Assembly (NCBI GenBank): GCA_009377585.1
Contig: WHTS01000014.1
Span: 22,796-86,795, forward strand
From: Betaproteobacteria bacterium
Lineage (GTDB): Bacteria > Pseudomonadota > Gammaproteobacteria > Burkholderiales > WYBJ01
Length of the DNA: 64,000 nt
Reading direction: 5' to 3'
Part shown: positions 16,870 to 25,505 of the stretch, in pieces
Layout: every line of letters starts with the position of its first letter
Numbering within the stretch: the first letter of the stretch is position 1
Made by a program: the position numbers and the translations under genes
The notes under the pieces: model-generated
The model's database searches: none
What the model saw: only the letters and a program-made list of their open reading frames with translations
What the model was told of the DNA's origin: nothing

Positions 16870-17301
16870 ATGTCGTCGACGATCCCTGGTTTGGAGCGGC
16901 CCGCCCCGGTTCCGAACGAATTGACCAAGCCGTTCTGGGAAGCCTGCAACAAGCACCGGTTGGTGTTGCAGAACTGCACTGCCTGCCAGCGGCTGCACTA
17001 CCCGCCCGCGCAAAAATGCAGCCAATGCGGCTCGGCCGACAAGCTGGAATGGAAAGAAGTCGCAGGCAAGGGCCACATCGACGTGTATTTCGTGATACGC
17101 GACTCCCGCATCCGGGGTTTCCGGTCGGCGCAGCCCATCAATTTCGCGCTGATCACCCTGGACCAGGACCCCGGCATCAACTTCCTCTCCAACCTTCCGG
17201 GCACGCCGCCGGGCGAGGTGCCTGTCGGCGCTCCGGTGGAAGTGAAGTTCGAGCAGACGAGCAGCGGCCAGTTCCTCCCCGAATGGCGGGTGGCCAGCTA
17301 G
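16870..17301 (+). CDS. Zn-ribbon/OB-fold (DUF35) acyl-CoA-associated protein
   Basis: This 143-residue protein has a rubredoxin-like zinc ribbon with CTAC and CSQC pairs (about residues 37-57) followed by an OB-fold, the DUF35 arrangement. DUF35 proteins partner thiolase-like or hydratase proteins in CoA-ester metabolism and can channel acyl-CoA intermediates. The start ATG 16870 follows AGAAGGGAAAA. The next gene, 61 bp downstream, is a thiolase-like protein, which is the standard pairing. The reaction itself is not identified from sequence. Confidence 0.9.
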   Translation: MSSTIPGLERPAPVPNELTKPFWEACNKHRLVLQNCTACQRLHYPPAQKCSQCGSADKLEWKEVAGKGHIDVYFVIRDSRIRGFRSAQPINFALITLDQDPGINFLSNLPGTPPGEVPVGAPVEVKFEQTSSGQFLPEWRVAS

Positions 17302-17362
17302 CCCAGCCATGAACCGGCGAATCACACGAGCGCACTAGGGCACTGAATGGTGGGGGACTGAA

Positions 17363-18658
17363 ATGGCGAGCGACACGAATTGGATGAGAAATCGCGAAGG
17401 CATGGGGCTCTGGGAGCATCGGGGCAAGGTCGCGATCGTGGGCTGGGGGCAATCTCACATCGACCGGCGCTGGGACGGCGTAACGCTCGACAGGAGCTGC
17501 GGCGGCCTGACCAAGGAGGCGTGCCTCAAAGCCGTCGCGGACGCGGGCCTGTCGCTGGACGACATCGATGGGCTCATCACCAGCCCGGACACCCGGGCGG
17601 AGCAAACCTGGGCGCCGCGGCCGTACTTCGCCCCACCCTACGACACCGAGGACGGCCTGACCAAAGCCTCGGCGGAATGGATTCAGCGTGAGCTCGGATT
17701 CAAGAACGCGAAGTACCTGAAATCCGATGCGCCCTACATCGGCCCGATGATGGGACTGGCCGCTCAGGCCGTGGGCGACGGTTTATGCGAGACCGCCCTG
17801 GTGTGGTATCCCATGGTGAACCTCGCGGGCCGGTACGGACACAACAATCCGCAGAACAACCGCCAGGAAGCCCCCGGCCCCAACGCCTTCACGCTCCCCT
17901 GGGGCTATCAGAGCGGTGCGATGTTCAACAATCTCCTCGTCTTCCTGCAATACTGCAAGAAGTACGGCAAGTCCCACGACGGTCTCGCGCCCCTGTGTCT
18001 GAACTTGCGCAGAAACGGCTTGAGGACGCCCTGGGGATACTACGCTATGCACGAGCCCCATCAACTCACGCGCGAGGAATACTTGAACGGACGCGTGATC
18101 GAGGAACCGCTGGTGGTCCACGATTGCGACCGGCCGGTCAACACCTGCGCGGCCTTCGTCTTCACCACGGCCGAGCGCGCCAAGGATCTGCGGCAAACGC
18201 CGATCTACGTCCTCAACCATTGTCAGAATAGCAGCCGCGGCCGCAGCAGCATGGCGACGCTGGAGGAGCATCAGGAAGCCTGCGCGAGCCTGGCGCGCAA
18301 GATGTGGGATGGATCGGGTCTCGGTCCCAAGGACGTCGACATCTTCAATCCCTACGACGGCTACCTCACCTTCACGCAGCAGTTCCTCGAAGGTTTCCAG
18401 TGGCACGGCGTGAAGTGGGGCGAGGCGCACGACTTCTATGCCGATGACATCCGGGTCGAAGGCCCGCATCCATTTCTTTCCAGCGGCGGCAACAACGGCA
18501 CCGGGCGCACCCGCGCTTGTCTCTTCTCCGACAGCCTCGAGCAGCTTCGCGGGACGGCAGGCGCGCGACAAGTGACGGTGCGGGCCGAAACGGCGCTCGC
18601 GGGCTGCAACACGCCGGACAGTTGCGGCTTCCTCATGATGAGCAAGTCCCCGAGCTAG
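17363..18658 (+). CDS. Thiolase-like / SCP2-type acyl-CoA lyase-related protein
   Basis: This 431-residue protein belongs to the thiolase fold group often annotated as lipid-transfer protein or acetyl-CoA acetyltransferase, partnered by DUF35 proteins. Thiolase features are KVAIVGWGQSHIDRRWDG at the N-terminus, LTKEACLKAVADAGLSLDDIDGLI near 55, and a long C-terminal domain ending SCGFLMMSK. The catalytic cysteine and HGG/GHP motifs of degradative thiolases were not found, which fits the acyl-CoA retro-aldolase branch that works with DUF35 proteins. The pair probably cleaves or forms a C-C bond in a CoA-ester, but the substrate is unknown. Confidence 0.82.
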   Translation: MASDTNWMRNREGMGLWEHRGKVAIVGWGQSHIDRRWDGVTLDRSCGGLTKEACLKAVADAGLSLDDIDGLITSPDTRAEQTWAPRPYFAPPYDTEDGLTKASAEWIQRELGFKNAKYLKSDAPYIGPMMGLAAQAVGDGLCETALVWYPMVNLAGRYGHNNPQNNRQEAPGPNAFTLPWGYQSGAMFNNLLVFLQYCKKYGKSHDGLAPLCLNLRRNGLRTPWGYYAMHEPHQLTREEYLNGRVIEEPLVVHDCDRPVNTCAAFVFTTAERAKDLRQTPIYVLNHCQNSSRGRSSMATLEEHQEACASLARKMWDGSGLGPKDVDIFNPYDGYLTFTQQFLEGFQWHGVKWGEAHDFYADDIRVEGPHPFLSSGGNNGTGRTRACLFSDSLEQLRGTAGARQVTVRAETALAGCNTPDSCGFLMMSKSPS

Positions 18659-18798
18659 CCAGAATTCCGCCGCGCGGGCGGATCGGGCCGATCAGCGCGA
18701 ACCGAAACTCTGGCGAGGGTCGACACCCTGGCATAGGGCCGCGGCGCGACCTTCCACGCCACGTCACGACGGGGTGGTATCCCGGCTTCAAGCTCGGG

Positions 18799-19278
18799 GT
18801 GTTTCTCCTGCTCATTGCCAACACCGTCGTATTCGCCGTTGACGGAACCGCCGCCGAAGGACTCGACGCCGCGGCCTGGCTGATACTGCTTTTGCTGTTC
18901 GAGCTCGAAACGGCGCACGCCACGCGCCTTTCGACGCGGCGCGCGTTGATCGCGGTGCACGCGGTGAGGCTGGCTGCGGGCGCGGCGGTCCTCGCCGCCG
19001 CCATCGGCTATGTCAATGAAGAGGACTGGCTCGACTCGGCCAATGCGGGGCTCTGGATCGCCGTCGTGGCTCTGCTCGAATTCAAGGTCCGGTTCGCACA
19101 AGGCCTTGCACGCCACCTCGGTGTGGTCGAGACGATTGCAGCCGTCCTGTACCTCGGTCTCGCCGCATTGGTGCTTACCTGGGCCTGGCGCGGCGAATGG
19201 TTCGACGCCTACGATGCGGCGCTCTGGCTGGTCGCGTTCGCCACGATCGAGATGAACGTGCTTGCCATCGGACGTTAG
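18799..19278 (+). CDS. Small integral membrane protein of unknown function
   Basis: This protein of about 159 residues is dominated by membrane segments: VFLLLIANTVVFAV, AAWLILLLLFELE, a long VRLAAGAAVLAAAIGYV, AGLWIAVVALLEFKVRFA, ETIAAVLYLGLAALVLTWAW and ALWLVAFATIEMNVLA. Several helices share a motif in which an acidic residue (FELE, LEFK, IEMN) ends the segment, suggesting an internal repeat. The only in-frame start after the thiolase stop is GTG 18799, just inside the first helix; the frame is open upstream, so the N-terminus may be incomplete or use a rare codon. No family could be named. Confidence 0.6.
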   Translation: MFLLLIANTVVFAVDGTAAEGLDAAAWLILLLLFELETAHATRLSTRRALIAVHAVRLAAGAAVLAAAIGYVNEEDWLDSANAGLWIAVVALLEFKVRFAQGLARHLGVVETIAAVLYLGLAALVLTWAWRGEWFDAYDAALWLVAFATIEMNVLAIGR

Positions 19279-19290
19279 ACTTCCCGGACG

Positions 19291-19410
19291 CTATCGAGCT
19301 TTCGGTAAGTGCTTGACGCTCGATTCCCTCACCCCCAGCCCCTCTCCCGGAGGGAGAGGGGAGCGTCGTGCGGAAAGCGGCTTGTCAGCCACTTTCCGGA
19401 TTCTCAATAA
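19291..19410 (+). repeat. Interspersed hairpin element copy D (CTATYGA family)
   Basis: This 120 bp copy starts CTATCGAGCTTTCGG and ends CCGGATTCTCAATAA, with imperfect terminal inverted repeats. The conserved hairpin CCCCTCTCCC / GGGAGAGGGG is followed by the variable hairpin GGAAAGCGGCT-TGTC-AGCCACTTTCC, with one C/A opposition that is a G-T wobble on the other strand. Its right end overlaps the last codon and stop (TAT TGA) of the minus-strand methyltransferase gene. Confidence 0.8.
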
Positions 19411-20591
19411 GCGACTGGGTTCGAAAATCCCAGAAGATCGACGTTCAGCCCTTGCCCTTTCGCCTGTGCGAGCACTTTCAACTCGCCATACTGCTCCGGG
19501 TCAACCAGAGCCATCATGGCCATGCGGTTCAGCGTCGCCCGGGCGCTGGACAGGCCTTGCTCCTCGAGCGCATCGACGAAGGAAGAGAAGCCGAGGTTCG
19601 TGAGGAACTGGCTTTGTGGGGTGTAGCCGAGAGTGGCGAGCCCGTGCCGCTCGCCCAGTCGCATGAGCGACGTGAAGTCCACCTGGCAGGTGATGTCCTG
19701 CTGCCCAACATCCTGCAACGGGTCGTTTCTTGCGGCGTGTCGATGGTAGCAAACCAGCGTACCGTCGCTATTCTCGCGAGCGTACAGGTCGTCCGCCAGC
19801 TGACCGTAGTCGATCGTCAGCACGAAGCCTCGGTCGAGCGCACGCGCGATCTGAGCGGTCCAGTCCTCCAGGCCCAGGTTCACTTCGCCTCGATACCCCT
19901 CGGGCAGGGATAAGCCCAAGTCGGCGAGCCTTCGTTCGACGCGAGCCGACGATGGCTCGTCCAGCACTTCGGTGAGCTTGTCATCGGCCAGCGTGACGAA
20001 GATCTCCTTGATGCTTCCGCCCTGAATGGCGAATCGATGGACCGGGAAGTTGTCGATCAGCTCGTTACTCAGGATGCAGCCGACGACATGCCGGAACGCG
20101 CTCAGTCCTGCCCCCTGCACGCGGCGAACGGCCGAGCCCGCATCGGCCTCGAGCGCGGACATCCGATCGCCGCTTCCACCGTTCCATCCGGCGGCATGAT
20201 CGGACTCATGCAGCCAGTGAGGCGCGTAGTCGGCTGCGACATAGAAAAGCGCCTCGGCCAGCCGGGGCGTGCTGCGCGAACAAGCCTGCACGATCGACCG
20301 GGCCAAGGCACCGTCGCCGCAACCAACCTCGATCACATGGAAATCGGCAGGCTCGCCGAGCAGGCGCCACATCTGCTCGAGTTGGCGCGCGATCAGGGCG
20401 CCGAAAACCGGGTGGCTCATGGCCGAGGTGCCGAAGTGGGCGCTGATCCGTTGCGCTCTGGACGCGTAGAACCCGCCTTGGGGCGAGTACAGGCAGAGCT
20501 GCATGAACCGGGCGAACGTGATCCGCCCATGCTTTGCTATGAGATCGCGGATGTCCTGCTCGACCGCCGAGCGCAATGTTTTCCCCTCCAC
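19404..20591 (-). CDS. SAM-dependent methyltransferase, MidA/NDUFAF7 family (DUF185)
   Basis: This 395-residue protein matches the NDUFAF7/MidA family, arginine methyltransferases whose mitochondrial members modify a complex I subunit. Landmarks are ITFARFMQLCLYSPQGGFYA near residue 25, the SAM motif VIEVGCGDGALARSI near 87, GCILSNELIDNFPVHRF near 168 and VLTIDYGQ near 260. Bacterial roles are less clear. The stop codon lies inside the terminal repeat of element copy D (TTATTGA), so the last residues may have been altered by insertion of that repeat. The ATG at 20591 follows GGAGGGG-like purines. It is a single gene between repeats on both sides. Confidence 0.88.
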   Translation of the reverse strand: MEGKTLRSAVEQDIRDLIAKHGRITFARFMQLCLYSPQGGFYASRAQRISAHFGTSAMSHPVFGALIARQLEQMWRLLGEPADFHVIEVGCGDGALARSIVQACSRSTPRLAEALFYVAADYAPHWLHESDHAAGWNGGSGDRMSALEADAGSAVRRVQGAGLSAFRHVVGCILSNELIDNFPVHRFAIQGGSIKEIFVTLADDKLTEVLDEPSSARVERRLADLGLSLPEGYRGEVNLGLEDWTAQIARALDRGFVLTIDYGQLADDLYARENSDGTLVCYHRHAARNDPLQDVGQQDITCQVDFTSLMRLGERHGLATLGYTPQSQFLTNLGFSSFVDALEEQGLSSARATLNRMAMMALVDPEQYGELKVLAQAKGQGLNVDLLGFSNPVAY

Positions 20592-20612
20592 GGACGGTCT
20601 CGCGAGCGCAGG

Positions 20613-20700
20613 AAAAGGGGTCAGGCTCGGGGCCAGGCTCGATTTATCGTGCGACCCATCTCGCGCCTGTGGCCTAAATCGCCAAATCGAGCCTGGCGCC
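20613..20700. repeat. GGGGTCAGGCTCGATTT-type REP repeat with perfect 14 bp dyad
   Basis: GCCAGGCTCGATTT at 20632-20645 is exactly complementary to AAATCGAGCCTGGC at 20684-20697, and a degenerate extra half (AGGGGTCAGGCTCGG) precedes it. The GGGGTCAGGCTCGATTT string resembles REP units that accompany REP-associated tyrosine transposases. No such transposase gene is in the window. Confidence 0.6.
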
Positions 20701-20753
20701 TTTTCCGCCCGCTTACGCGAGAATGACGCGATGGCGGAGCGCCGGCCCGCGGC

Positions 20754-21929
20754 TCAGCGGGCCAGAAAGCGCTCGGTGAGGCGCGTCCAGTAGGCCGCAC
20801 CCACCGTCAGATTCTCGTCGTTGAAGTCGAAGCGCGAGGTGTGCACCATGGCCGAGGCGCCGTTGCCCAGGCGCACGAAGCAGCCCGGCACCCGCTCCAG
20901 CATGTAGGCGAAGTCTTCGCTGCCGGTCACCAGCTCGACCTCGCCCGTGTTCTCGCTGCCAACGAGCTCTGCGGCTACTTCGCGCGCGAACGCGGTCTGT
21001 GCCGCATCGTTCACGAGCACGGGATGGCCCCAGCCGTAATCGACTTCCGCAGTCGCACCGTAGCTCGCCGCGTGCGCTTGGGCCAGCTCGGTGATGCGGC
21101 GCTTCAGCAGCTCTCGCACGTCGATATCGAACGAGCGCACGGAAAGCCCGAGCGTCGCCTCGTTCGCGATGACGTTCATCGCCTTGCCGCCGTGGATCGT
21201 ACCCACCGTGACGATCGCGACCTGGGTCGGATCGACGTTGCGCGCGACGATCGTCTGCAGCGCCATCACCAGGCTCGAAGCGACGACGATCGGATCGATC
21301 GTATGGTGCGGGCGCGCGGCGTGGCCGCCTTTGCCCTTGACCGTGATCGTGACGCGATCCGACGCCGACATCATTGGTCCTGGCCGGAAGTGGAAAGTCT
21401 TCTCGGGCTTTCCCGGTTGATTGTGCAGCCCGAAGATCGCATCGCACGGGAAGCGTTCGAACAAACCATCGTTCAGCATCCGCTTCGCCCCGCAGTCGAT
21501 GCCCGCTTCCTCGGCCGGCTGGAAGATCAGGTTGAGCGTACCGGAGAAATTCTTGCGAGCGGCGATCTGCTTTGCCGCACCGAGCAGAACCGTCGTGTGA
21601 CCGTCGTGGCCGCAGGCGTGCATGACGCCTTCGTTGCGGCTGGCGTAGGCCAGGCCCGTCTCTTCCAGAATCGGCAGCGCATCCATGTCGGCACGAATGC
21701 CGAGGCGCTGCTTGCCGCTGCCGAGCTGAAGGCGCCCGACGACGCCGGTGCCGCCGACGCCTTCGGCCACCTCGTAGCCCCAGCTCCTGAGCTTCTGCGC
21801 GACCAGCCGCGCGGTCTCCACTTCCTTGTGCGAGAGCTCGGGATGCGCGTGAATATGCTGCCGGATGTCAGCGAGCTCGGCGCGGTCGCCTTCGACGTCT
21901 TCGATACGGCAATACTTGTCTTTTGCCAT
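20754..21929 (-). CDS. M20 family amidohydrolase (hippurate hydrolase / IAA-amino-acid hydrolase type)
   Basis: This cytosolic metallo-amidohydrolase of peptidase family M20D, 391 residues, cleaves N-acyl amino acids or similar amides. Metal-site motifs are ACGHDGHT near residue 98, QPAEEAG near 133 and GLHNQPG near 162, with RADMDALP near 79 and the final TGSEDFAYM near 325. The dimerisation domain lies in between. ATG 21929 was preferred to a TTG four codons earlier. The gene is transcribed away from the following small membrane-protein gene's end. It might act with the nearby Bug receptors on amide substrates, but this is inference. Confidence 0.92.
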   Translation of the reverse strand: MAKDKYCRIEDVEGDRAELADIRQHIHAHPELSHKEVETARLVAQKLRSWGYEVAEGVGGTGVVGRLQLGSGKQRLGIRADMDALPILEETGLAYASRNEGVMHACGHDGHTTVLLGAAKQIAARKNFSGTLNLIFQPAEEAGIDCGAKRMLNDGLFERFPCDAIFGLHNQPGKPEKTFHFRPGPMMSASDRVTITVKGKGGHAARPHHTIDPIVVASSLVMALQTIVARNVDPTQVAIVTVGTIHGGKAMNVIANEATLGLSVRSFDIDVRELLKRRITELAQAHAASYGATAEVDYGWGHPVLVNDAAQTAFAREVAAELVGSENTGEVELVTGSEDFAYMLERVPGCFVRLGNGASAMVHTSRFDFNDENLTVGAAYWTRLTERFLAR

Positions 21930-21973
21930 CTTCTTACCCAATCAAGTTCGCCAGGGGTCGATCAGACCTGCCA

Positions 21974-22237
21974 TCAGCCGCCGGACGTGCCGCTGCGCTT
22001 CTTCACCATGCTGTATATCGCCAGCAATACGATGGCGCCGATGACCGAGGCGATGAACCCTGCGGTTTCCCCGGCGCCGTACCAGCCGAGCGCCTGGCCG
22101 ACGAAATTGGCCAGCAGCGAGCCCGCGATACCCAGAACGGCCGTCAGGATCAAACCCAGCTTGTCGTCGCCGGGGTGCAAGGCGCGAGCGATCAATCCCG
22201 CGACAAAACCGATAACGACCATCCATACGTAGCTCAT
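21974..22237 (-). CDS. GlsB/YeaQ/YmgE family stress-response membrane protein
   Basis: This 87-residue protein has three hydrophobic helices and the family signature GFVAGLIARALHPGDDKLG at about residues 10-28, then LTAVLGIAGSLLANFVGQALG. Transglycosylase-associated (GlsB/YeaQ) proteins are inner-membrane proteins induced by stress, with unknown mechanism. ATG 22237 has the ribosome site GGGAGG nine bases upstream. It is divergent from a ThDP-enzyme gene. Confidence 0.93.
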   Translation of the reverse strand: MSYVWMVVIGFVAGLIARALHPGDDKLGLILTAVLGIAGSLLANFVGQALGWYGAGETAGFIASVIGAIVLLAIYSMVKKRSGTSGG

Positions 22238-22553
22238 CTTGCTGACCTCCCTGTATCGTTGCATCCAGCGGCGCCATCTACGGCAGCCATCCAATGTCAT
22301 GCTTCGAGACACGCGCCGCCAGTCTAGCGCGTCACTGCGCGTCTTGCACAGTTCGAGCTGTTTTGGTCCGATCCTGATGTAGAGCGTGCCGGTTCAACGG
22401 CGATTCGCACTGCCTGCGAAGACGTGGCCGAGCAGCTGGCGAAGAACTGGAAAAACTCCCGTGCTAGCATAGCCCGGAAAAATGCACCAGGAGCCGGCTG
22501 CGTAACCGGCTTTCCAGTCAGGACACGTGTAACTTCAAGCCATCGGGGGTGCC
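22238..22553. other. Divergent intergenic region with protein-like open stretch
   Basis: This 316 bp gap separates the GlsB-type gene from the ThDP-enzyme gene and must hold both promoters. A hairpin with arms AGCCGG and CCGGCT (22492-22511) lies 43 bp before the ThDP gene start. Between about 22331 and 22480 the plus strand carries an open stretch reading ARLAQFELFWSDPDVERAG...AEQLAKNWKNS without a start codon, which has protein-like composition and could be the tail of a lost gene. Nothing else was recognised. Confidence 0.35.
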
Positions 22554-24179
22554 ATGAAAGTCGGCCAGGCGATTGCACGCATCATGAAGGCGGAGGGTAT
22601 GCAGATTCTTTGCGGCTACCCGGTCAATCACCTGATCGAGTTCGCCGCGGCCGAGAACATCCGCCCGGTGATCGTGCGCCAGGAGCGCATCGGCCTGCAT
22701 ATGGCGGACGCAATCTCGCGCGTCACGTCCGGCAATATGCTCGGCGCCTTCTGCATGCAGCACGGGCCGGGAGCGGAGAACGCGTATGGCGGCGTGGCGC
22801 AGTGCTACGGCGAGAGCATTCCGGTGCTCGTGGTGCCGCAAGGCTATGCACGGCGCATTTCGAGCATCGACCCGAACTTCAGCTCCGCCCTGCAGATGCG
22901 CGGCGTGACCAAGTCATCCGAGCATCTCATGCTGCCGAAGGAGGCGCCGAACGCGCTGCGGCGCGCATTCTCCAGGCTGCGCAACGGCCGCGGCGGTCCG
23001 TGCCTGGTCGAAGTGCCTACCGACATCTGGAACGAGGAGATCGGCGACTTCGCCTACACCCCGGTGGTCAAGGCGCGCACCGCGCCGGACCCGGCGGATG
23101 TGCGCAGGGCCGCCGCCGCGATCCTGGCGGCCAAGCGCCCGCTCATCTATGCCGGCACCGGCGTGCACTGGGCGCAAGCCTGGCCGCAATTGAAGCAGTT
23201 CGCAGAGCTCCTGGGTGCGCCGGTCACCACCAGCCTCGGCGGCAAGTCGAGCTTTCCGGAGAACCATCCGCTTTCGCTCGGCTCCGGCGGCAACGCGGTG
23301 CCGCTCGCGGTGCACCAGTTCGTGCAGAACGCGGATCTCATCATCGGCATCGGCTGCTCGTTTACCGAGACCAACTTCGGTATCAAGTTCCCGGACGGCA
23401 AGAAGATCGTTCATGCCACGCTGGAGCCGGATCACCTGAACAAGGACGTGCGTGCTGAAGTAGCCTTGCTGGGGGATGCGCAACTGGTGCTGGAGGCGTT
23501 GATCGGCGAGCTCGGGCAGACGATCAAGTCCCCACGCGATGCCGCCTCCGGAATAGCCGAGATCGCGCAGCTGCGCGAGCAGTTCCTGTCGCAGTGGATG
23601 CCACTACTGACCTCCAACGACTCGCCGCTCAATCCCTATCGCGTGATCTGGGATCTGATGCACACGGTCGATCGCGACAACTGCATCATCACGCACGATG
23701 CGGGCAGCCCGCGCGATCAGATCTCACCGTTCTGGGTCTCGACCACACCGCTGTCCTACATCGGCTGGGGCAAGACCACGCAGCTCGGTTACGGTCTGGG
23801 TCTCGCGATGGGCGCAAAGCTCGCCAAGCCGGACAAGCTCTGCATCAACCTTTGGGGCGACGCTGCGATCGGCTTCACCGGCATGGATTTCGAAACGGCA
23901 GTGCGCGAACGCATCCCGATCCTTTCCATCCTGCTCAACAACTTCTCGATGGCGATCGAGCTCAAGGTGATGCCGGTATCGACGGAAAAGTATCGTTCCA
24001 CCGACATCTCCGGCAACTATGCTGACATGGCCAAGGCCTTCGGCGGCTATGGCGAGCGGGTCACGCAACCGGCCGAGATCAAGGCGGCGATCCAGCGCGG
24101 CATCCAGGCGACGCAAGAAGGCCGGCCGGCGCTGCTGGAGTTCATCACCAGCAAGGAGACGCGGGTTTCCAAGCTTTAA
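22554..24179 (+). CDS. Thiamine-diphosphate-dependent enzyme, acetolactate-synthase-like catalytic protein
   Basis: This 541-residue ThDP enzyme belongs to the acetolactate synthase/oxalyl-CoA decarboxylase superfamily. It has the cofactor glutamate in IVRQERIGLHMADA near residue 45, a central FAD-like/nucleotide domain from about 190, and the ThDP-Mg motif GDAAIGFTGMDFET...LLNNFSMAIE near 432-465. The usual GDG triad is GDA here. The N-terminal catalytic region QHGPGAENAYGG differs from biosynthetic AHAS. ATG 22554 follows GGGGGTG. No regulatory subunit is present. The next gene is convergent. It is probably a catabolic 2-keto-acid decarboxylase or carboligase, and the substrate is unknown. 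Confidence 0.85.
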   Translation: MKVGQAIARIMKAEGMQILCGYPVNHLIEFAAAENIRPVIVRQERIGLHMADAISRVTSGNMLGAFCMQHGPGAENAYGGVAQCYGESIPVLVVPQGYARRISSIDPNFSSALQMRGVTKSSEHLMLPKEAPNALRRAFSRLRNGRGGPCLVEVPTDIWNEEIGDFAYTPVVKARTAPDPADVRRAAAAILAAKRPLIYAGTGVHWAQAWPQLKQFAELLGAPVTTSLGGKSSFPENHPLSLGSGGNAVPLAVHQFVQNADLIIGIGCSFTETNFGIKFPDGKKIVHATLEPDHLNKDVRAEVALLGDAQLVLEALIGELGQTIKSPRDAASGIAEIAQLREQFLSQWMPLLTSNDSPLNPYRVIWDLMHTVDRDNCIITHDAGSPRDQISPFWVSTTPLSYIGWGKTTQLGYGLGLAMGAKLAKPDKLCINLWGDAAIGFTGMDFETAVRERIPILSILLNNFSMAIELKVMPVSTEKYRSTDISGNYADMAKAFGGYGERVTQPAEIKAAIQRGIQATQEGRPALLEFITSKETRVSKL

Positions 24180-24303
24180 GCGCGTATGCGGGCTCGTTGC
24201 CTTCGCCGCGATCTGCGATGACGTTTCAGGAAAGCATTTGAGCGGGTCGTTGCCGCGAAGACAGGGATACAGAACCAGCCGCCATTCCGGTACGCACGCG
24301 CGA

Positions 24304-25410
24304 TCAGCTTGCGAGCGGCAGGCTCACGGCCGCGCCGGATTTGAGCGACCGATCGATCGCAGCCGTAACCTCGATCGTGCGGCGCGCATCCTGCGCGGTT
24401 GCGAGCAAGCACTGATGCCCGGTCGCCAGGTGATCGAGCCAGTTGCGCGTCTCCGAGGCGACCGGCCCGATGAACTCTCCCAGCGCCCAATCGCCCGGCG
24501 TGCCGCTGCCGAGGAACACCGTGTTCACCTTGTGCTCCGGGATGTAGACGTGCGGCGCGCCATGATCGCTGCACAGGATCTGGTCGGTGTGGTCGTCGTC
24601 GAGGATCATGACCCCGTCGGAGCCGATCAGCTCGACGCGGGCGGCGTGGCCGAGCGCCGGATAGTGATGCGGCAGGGCATAGCACTCGCCGAGATTGAGG
24701 ATGGCGCCGTCGGCGAGCGTCACGATGGCCCAAACGAGGTCGGGCTTGTCGTAGCCCGATGCCTTGATCAGGTTGGCCTGCCCGCGCGCATACACTTCGA
24801 CCGGCGGGTTGCCCTCCAGCATCCAGTTCAAGGTGTCGATGTAGTACACGAGCCCGGACAGCGAGGAGCTGTCGGCGGGCAGGCGCGACAGCGTCTGCAT
24901 CGCCTGAGAGCGCGAGTTGTACACGCGCGCCGCGCCGCCTGTGATGCGCCCGAGCCGGCCCTGGACGATCTGCTCCTTGGCGAGCAGGTAGCGCTTCTTG
25001 AAGCGCCGGCTGTAGCCGACGCGCAGATCGCAACCGCCGGCCTGTGCCGCAGCGATCAGCTCGTCCGCGCTGGCCAGATCGAATGCCAGCGGCTTTTCCA
25101 CCAGCACGGGCTTACCCAGTCGTAGCGCCTGCATGAGCGGCTCGTAATGTTCGCGCTCGATGGTCGAGACGACAATCGCGCTCACCTCCGGCCGCGACAT
25201 CGCCTCCAGGTTGTCGGCAGTCCAGAACTGTGCCCCGACATTGGAAGCCAGCTGGCGCGCGCGTGCGGGATCGCGGTCAGCGAGGGCCACGAATGTCACC
25301 GCCGGATGCTCGGCGGCGAGCTTGGCGCGCAGCGAGCCGATTCGGCCGCAGCCGATCACCGCGATGCCGAGTTGCCTACGCTGCATGGGCTGGCTGACGT
25401 TCGCCGACAT
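24304..25410 (-). CDS. Gfo/Idh/MocA family oxidoreductase
   Basis: This NAD(P)-dependent dehydrogenase has 368 residues, usual for the family. The N-terminal Rossmann motif IAVIGCGRIGSLRAKL is at about residues 16-31, the EKP motif in VLVEKPLAFD near 102, and the C-terminal alpha/beta domain follows. In the second domain RVGYSRRFKKRYL replaces the common GFNRRFDP, and YYIDTLNWMLEG stands where a catalytic D-x-x-x-H is often found, with asparagine in place of histidine, so chemistry may differ. Members act on myo-inositol, sugars and related polyols. It is the last gene before a run of minus-strand genes, and element copy E lies just upstream of its start. Confidence 0.88.
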   Translation of the reverse strand: MSANVSQPMQRRQLGIAVIGCGRIGSLRAKLAAEHPAVTFVALADRDPARARQLASNVGAQFWTADNLEAMSRPEVSAIVVSTIEREHYEPLMQALRLGKPVLVEKPLAFDLASADELIAAAQAGGCDLRVGYSRRFKKRYLLAKEQIVQGRLGRITGGAARVYNSRSQAMQTLSRLPADSSSLSGLVYYIDTLNWMLEGNPPVEVYARGQANLIKASGYDKPDLVWAIVTLADGAILNLGECYALPHHYPALGHAARVELIGSDGVMILDDDHTDQILCSDHGAPHVYIPEHKVNTVFLGSGTPGDWALGEFIGPVASETRNWLDHLATGHQCLLATAQDARRTIEVTAAIDRSLKSGAAVSLPLAS

Positions 25411-25427
25411 GTCGCGTTATACCTCGC

Positions 25428-25482
25428 CTATTGAAGATCCGGAAAGTGGCTGACAGCCGCTTTCCACGACGCTTCCCTCTCG
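25428..25482 (-). repeat. Interspersed hairpin element copy E (truncated)
   Basis: In reverse orientation this copy keeps only the right end: CTATTGAAGATCCGG, then the variable hairpin GGAAAGTGGC-TGACA-GCCGCTTTCC and the start of the conserved hairpin (CGACGCTTCCCTCTC). The left half is missing. It sits between the oxidoreductase start and the stop of the fumarylacetoacetase-like gene. The hairpin is nearly that of copy D and shows a T-G wobble where copy D has A-C. Confidence 0.7.
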
Positions 25483-25505
25483 CTCCGTTCCTTTGCGCAA
25501 CTTCG

